Shown here: in pieces, positions 6,493-7,847 of the stretch
How the letters are laid out: every line of letters starts with the position of its first letter
Position numbering within the stretch: position 1 is the first letter of the stretch
Assembly (NCBI GenBank): GCA_022448705.1
Contig: JAKUUF010000068.1
Span: 1 to 7,847 of the forward strand
Source of the DNA: SAR324 cluster bacterium
Lineage (GTDB): Bacteria > SAR324 > NAC60-12
DNA length: 7,847 nt
Direction: 5' to 3'
Translations under genes and position numbers: made by a program
Notes under the pieces: model-generated
Seen by the model: only the letters and a program-made list of their open reading frames with translations
The model's database searches: none
What the model was told of the DNA's origin: nothing

Positions 6493-7169
6493 TGTTTGGG
6501 CAGCAGTTGCTGTTGCAGGTAATGGAGCAGCTGCAGAGCGAAATAATCCATTGTCTCAGTCATTCCACGGATTGTAGCACGAAACAGATTATATCCAAGA
6601 GTCGCTGGAATTGCTGCAAACAATCCTGCAGCTGTAGCCACCAGGGCCTCGGCGATGCCGGGACTGATTACGGAAAGTTCAACTGAATTGAGCTCGGCTA
6701 TGCTCATGAATGTATTTATCACGCCTATAACAGTGCCGAACAAACCAATAAACGGTGAAGTAACTCCTATAGTTGCCAGCAGTGCCTGTCCGGCATTCAA
6801 GTCTTTTTCAGCAAGCAGGATCCGACCTTCAAGCATGCGTTCCAGCCTGTCCATCAGTTCCCTGCGGTGACCATAGTCTGATTCAGGATTTGCCTCAAGG
6901 AACTTTTTCACTTCACTGTTGCTCAGGGTAAACATTTCCTGAAGCGGGTTTTTAGGCATCTTGCTGAAACGCAGCCAAAGCTCATCTACCCTGTTGGTGC
7001 TTTCAAGCAACTTAAGAGCTCGTGCCTGCAGGAACTTGGTCCGTACAAGGCTTACGATTTTCATGAAAAGTGTTACCCAGACAATCACTGAAGCAACCAG
7101 AAGTACCGCAAGAACTCCAAAAGCAATACTGCTGAAATCTGTAGTAAATGGGAGTGAAAAAAAATCCAT
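6489..7169 (-). CDS. tolQ: TolQ (ExbB/TolQ/MotA-family proton-channel subunit)
   Basis: This 226-aa inner-membrane protein has the three-helix TolQ plan: a short periplasmic N-terminus, TM1 (about 16-38), a large cytoplasmic loop (about 39-125) and the paired helices TM2 (about 128-155) and TM3 (about 168-195). The diagnostic MotA/TolQ/ExbB blocks are TSPFIGLFGTVIGV (137-150) and SPGIAEALVATAAGLFAAIP (169-188). Thr146 and Thr179 match the conserved pore threonines. Length is close to E. coli TolQ (230 aa). TolQ forms a pentamer around a TolR dimer and converts proton flow into motion. It starts 11 nt after the Pal-like stop and overlaps tolR by 4 nt. No Shine-Dalgarno site precedes the ATG, so coupling to the upstream gene is likely. 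The second to fifth codons contain eight T in a row. ExbB is the alternative name; the Pal neighbour favours TolQ. Confidence 0.94.
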   Translation of the reverse strand: MDFFSLPFTTDFSSIAFGVLAVLLVASVIVWVTLFMKIVSLVRTKFLQARALKLLESTNRVDELWLRFSKMPKNPLQEMFTLSNSEVKKFLEANPESDYGHRRELMDRLERMLEGRILLAEKDLNAGQALLATIGVTSPFIGLFGTVIGVINTFMSIAELNSVELSVISPGIAEALVATAAGLFAAIPATLGYNLFRATIRGMTETMDYFALQLLHYLQQQLLPKQ

Positions 7170-7180
7170 TTACATATCTA

Positions 7181-7847
7181 TTATTTAAGCAGTAAAGTGA
7201 ATTCTACTCTCCTGTTTCTGGCCCATGCGTTTTTGTTGGATTGGGGAACGAGCGGAAATTCCTCACCATAACTGATTATTTGAGTAAGTTCCGGGTTGGT
7301 AAGGTAGGCCATAATCGAGTTAGCTATCGCGTTTGCGCGGCGATGTCCGAGAGCGATGTTGTATTCATCGCTTCCCCTTTCATCCGCATGACCTGCAATT
7401 TGTAAAATCATATCACCACGTGCCTCCAGTGCCTGCATGACACAAGCACTCTGCTGGCGAAGCAGTTCTCTATAATCAGGTTTGATTTTTATCTGATCAA
7501 AGTCAAAATAGACAACAGGCATCAAACGGTCATTATTACTGTCTCTGAGTCTCCTGTCTGCAATGGTGATGTCTTTTGTTTTCTGAAGACGCTTATGAAT
7601 TTCATCCATTAATTCAGAAACCAGACTGCAGGCCACAAGTTTTCTTGAGGAGGAAATAGCCAGTGGTGATTGTGGCTTATACGTTTTAGTATCAGGCTCT
7701 TTTTCTGGTGAAGGTATTACGGCAAGATCTTCAGGCAATGAGGGGGTAGGAGGAAGTTGTGGTTCCTGCTGAGCATTTATTTTTGTAGTATCTTCAGAAT
7801 TATCCTTTTCGAAAGAGGATTCTAAAAGCTCCATCAAGGAGGGTTCT
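7181..7847 (-). CDS. pal: OmpA/Pal-type peptidoglycan-binding protein (5' end beyond window)
   Basis: The frame is complete at its 3' end and stays open to the right edge. The first possible starts (TTG at 7837, ATG at 7834) have no ribosome site. They would give a protein without a signal peptide, whereas every Pal is exported, so the true start almost certainly lies outside. Counting from the TTG at 7837, residues 24-56 form a Pro-rich linker. Residues 65-105 are a charged helix, and about 107-218 form an OmpA C-terminal domain. That domain begins VYFDFDQIKIKP (109-120) and contains GHADERGSDEYNIALGHRRA (149-168), SYGEEFPL (189-196) and NRRVEF (208-213). Asp152 and Arg167 sit at the positions that bind the diaminopimelate of peptidoglycan in this family. 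The HADERG, SYGEE and NRRVEF wording is that of Pal rather than generic OmpA. The protein would anchor the outer membrane to the cell wall. It is co-directional with tolQ 11 nt downstream, an unusual gene order for Tol-Pal. Confidence 0.88.
   Translation of the reverse strand, partial: EPSLMELLESSFEKDNSEDTTKINAQQEPQLPPTPSLPEDLAVIPSPEKEPDTKTYKPQSPLAISSSRKLVACSLVSELMDEIHKRLQKTKDITIADRRLRDSNNDRLMPVVYFDFDQIKIKPDYRELLRQQSACVMQALEARGDMILQIAGHADERGSDEYNIALGHRRANAIANSIMAYLTNPELTQIISYGEEFPLVPQSNKNAWARNRRVEFTLLLK

Noticed and set aside
7628..7639. LVAC at residues 67-70 of the Pal-like frame, matching a lipoprotein lipobox
   Set aside because: The preceding residues are polar and charged (SSSRK) with no hydrophobic helix and no nearby start codon, so a signal peptidase II site here is not credible; the real lipobox should lie upstream, beyond the window.
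7838..7843. GGAGGG on the + strand near the right edge as a ribosome site for a rightward gene
   Set aside because: It lies inside the leftward Pal-like frame, which stays open through the edge; no start codon is visible after it in the window.

Overview
The window reads as chromosomal core DNA from a diderm (Gram-negative) bacterium that makes lipopolysaccharide. It encodes lipid-A-disaccharide synthase (LpxB), a TolQ/TolR proton-channel pair, an OmpA/Pal-type peptidoglycan-binding protein, and the tail of what looks like an outer-membrane beta-barrel. By eye the DNA is moderately AT-rich and base usage looks even throughout. I see no insertion sequence, phage gene, tRNA, rRNA or CRISPR array. 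The phylum cannot be fixed from this window.

Left half, + strand (1-3273). The 3' end of a gene whose last residues fit the outer-membrane beta-signal is followed after 42 nt by two long genes. The first encodes a 519-aa cytoplasmic protein with an N-terminal TerB-like helical domain, an unassigned beta-rich middle part, a two-CxxC zinc-site region resembling DUF2225, and a helical, TPR-like C-terminus. The second encodes a 524-aa, highly charged, partly coiled-coil protein that I do not recognise. These two genes overlap by 14 nt through a GAT/ATG repeat, so they are probably translationally coupled and work together. Their function is unknown, and this pair is the least explained part of the window.

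A bidirectional rho-independent terminator at about 3281-3305 separates the two convergent transcription units.

Right half, - strand, read right to left (7847 to 3312). The order is pal-like (5' end outside the window), tolQ, tolR, lpxB, tldD. Spacing is 11 nt, a 4-nt ATGA overlap, 42 nt and 88 nt, so this is probably one operon. TolQ and TolR form the inner-membrane proton-driven motor. The Pal-like protein would tie the envelope to peptidoglycan. LpxB makes the lipid A disaccharide. TldD is a zinc metalloprotease subunit. The Pal-like gene lies upstream of tolQ, and neither tolA nor tolB follows tolR, which differs from the classical tolQ-tolR-tolA-tolB-pal order. The theme is envelope biogenesis and maintenance.

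No gap without a gene exceeds 90 nt. I do not see a clear novel defence, mobile or RNA system. The best candidate for something undescribed is the overlapping TerB/DUF2225 plus coiled-coil pair.
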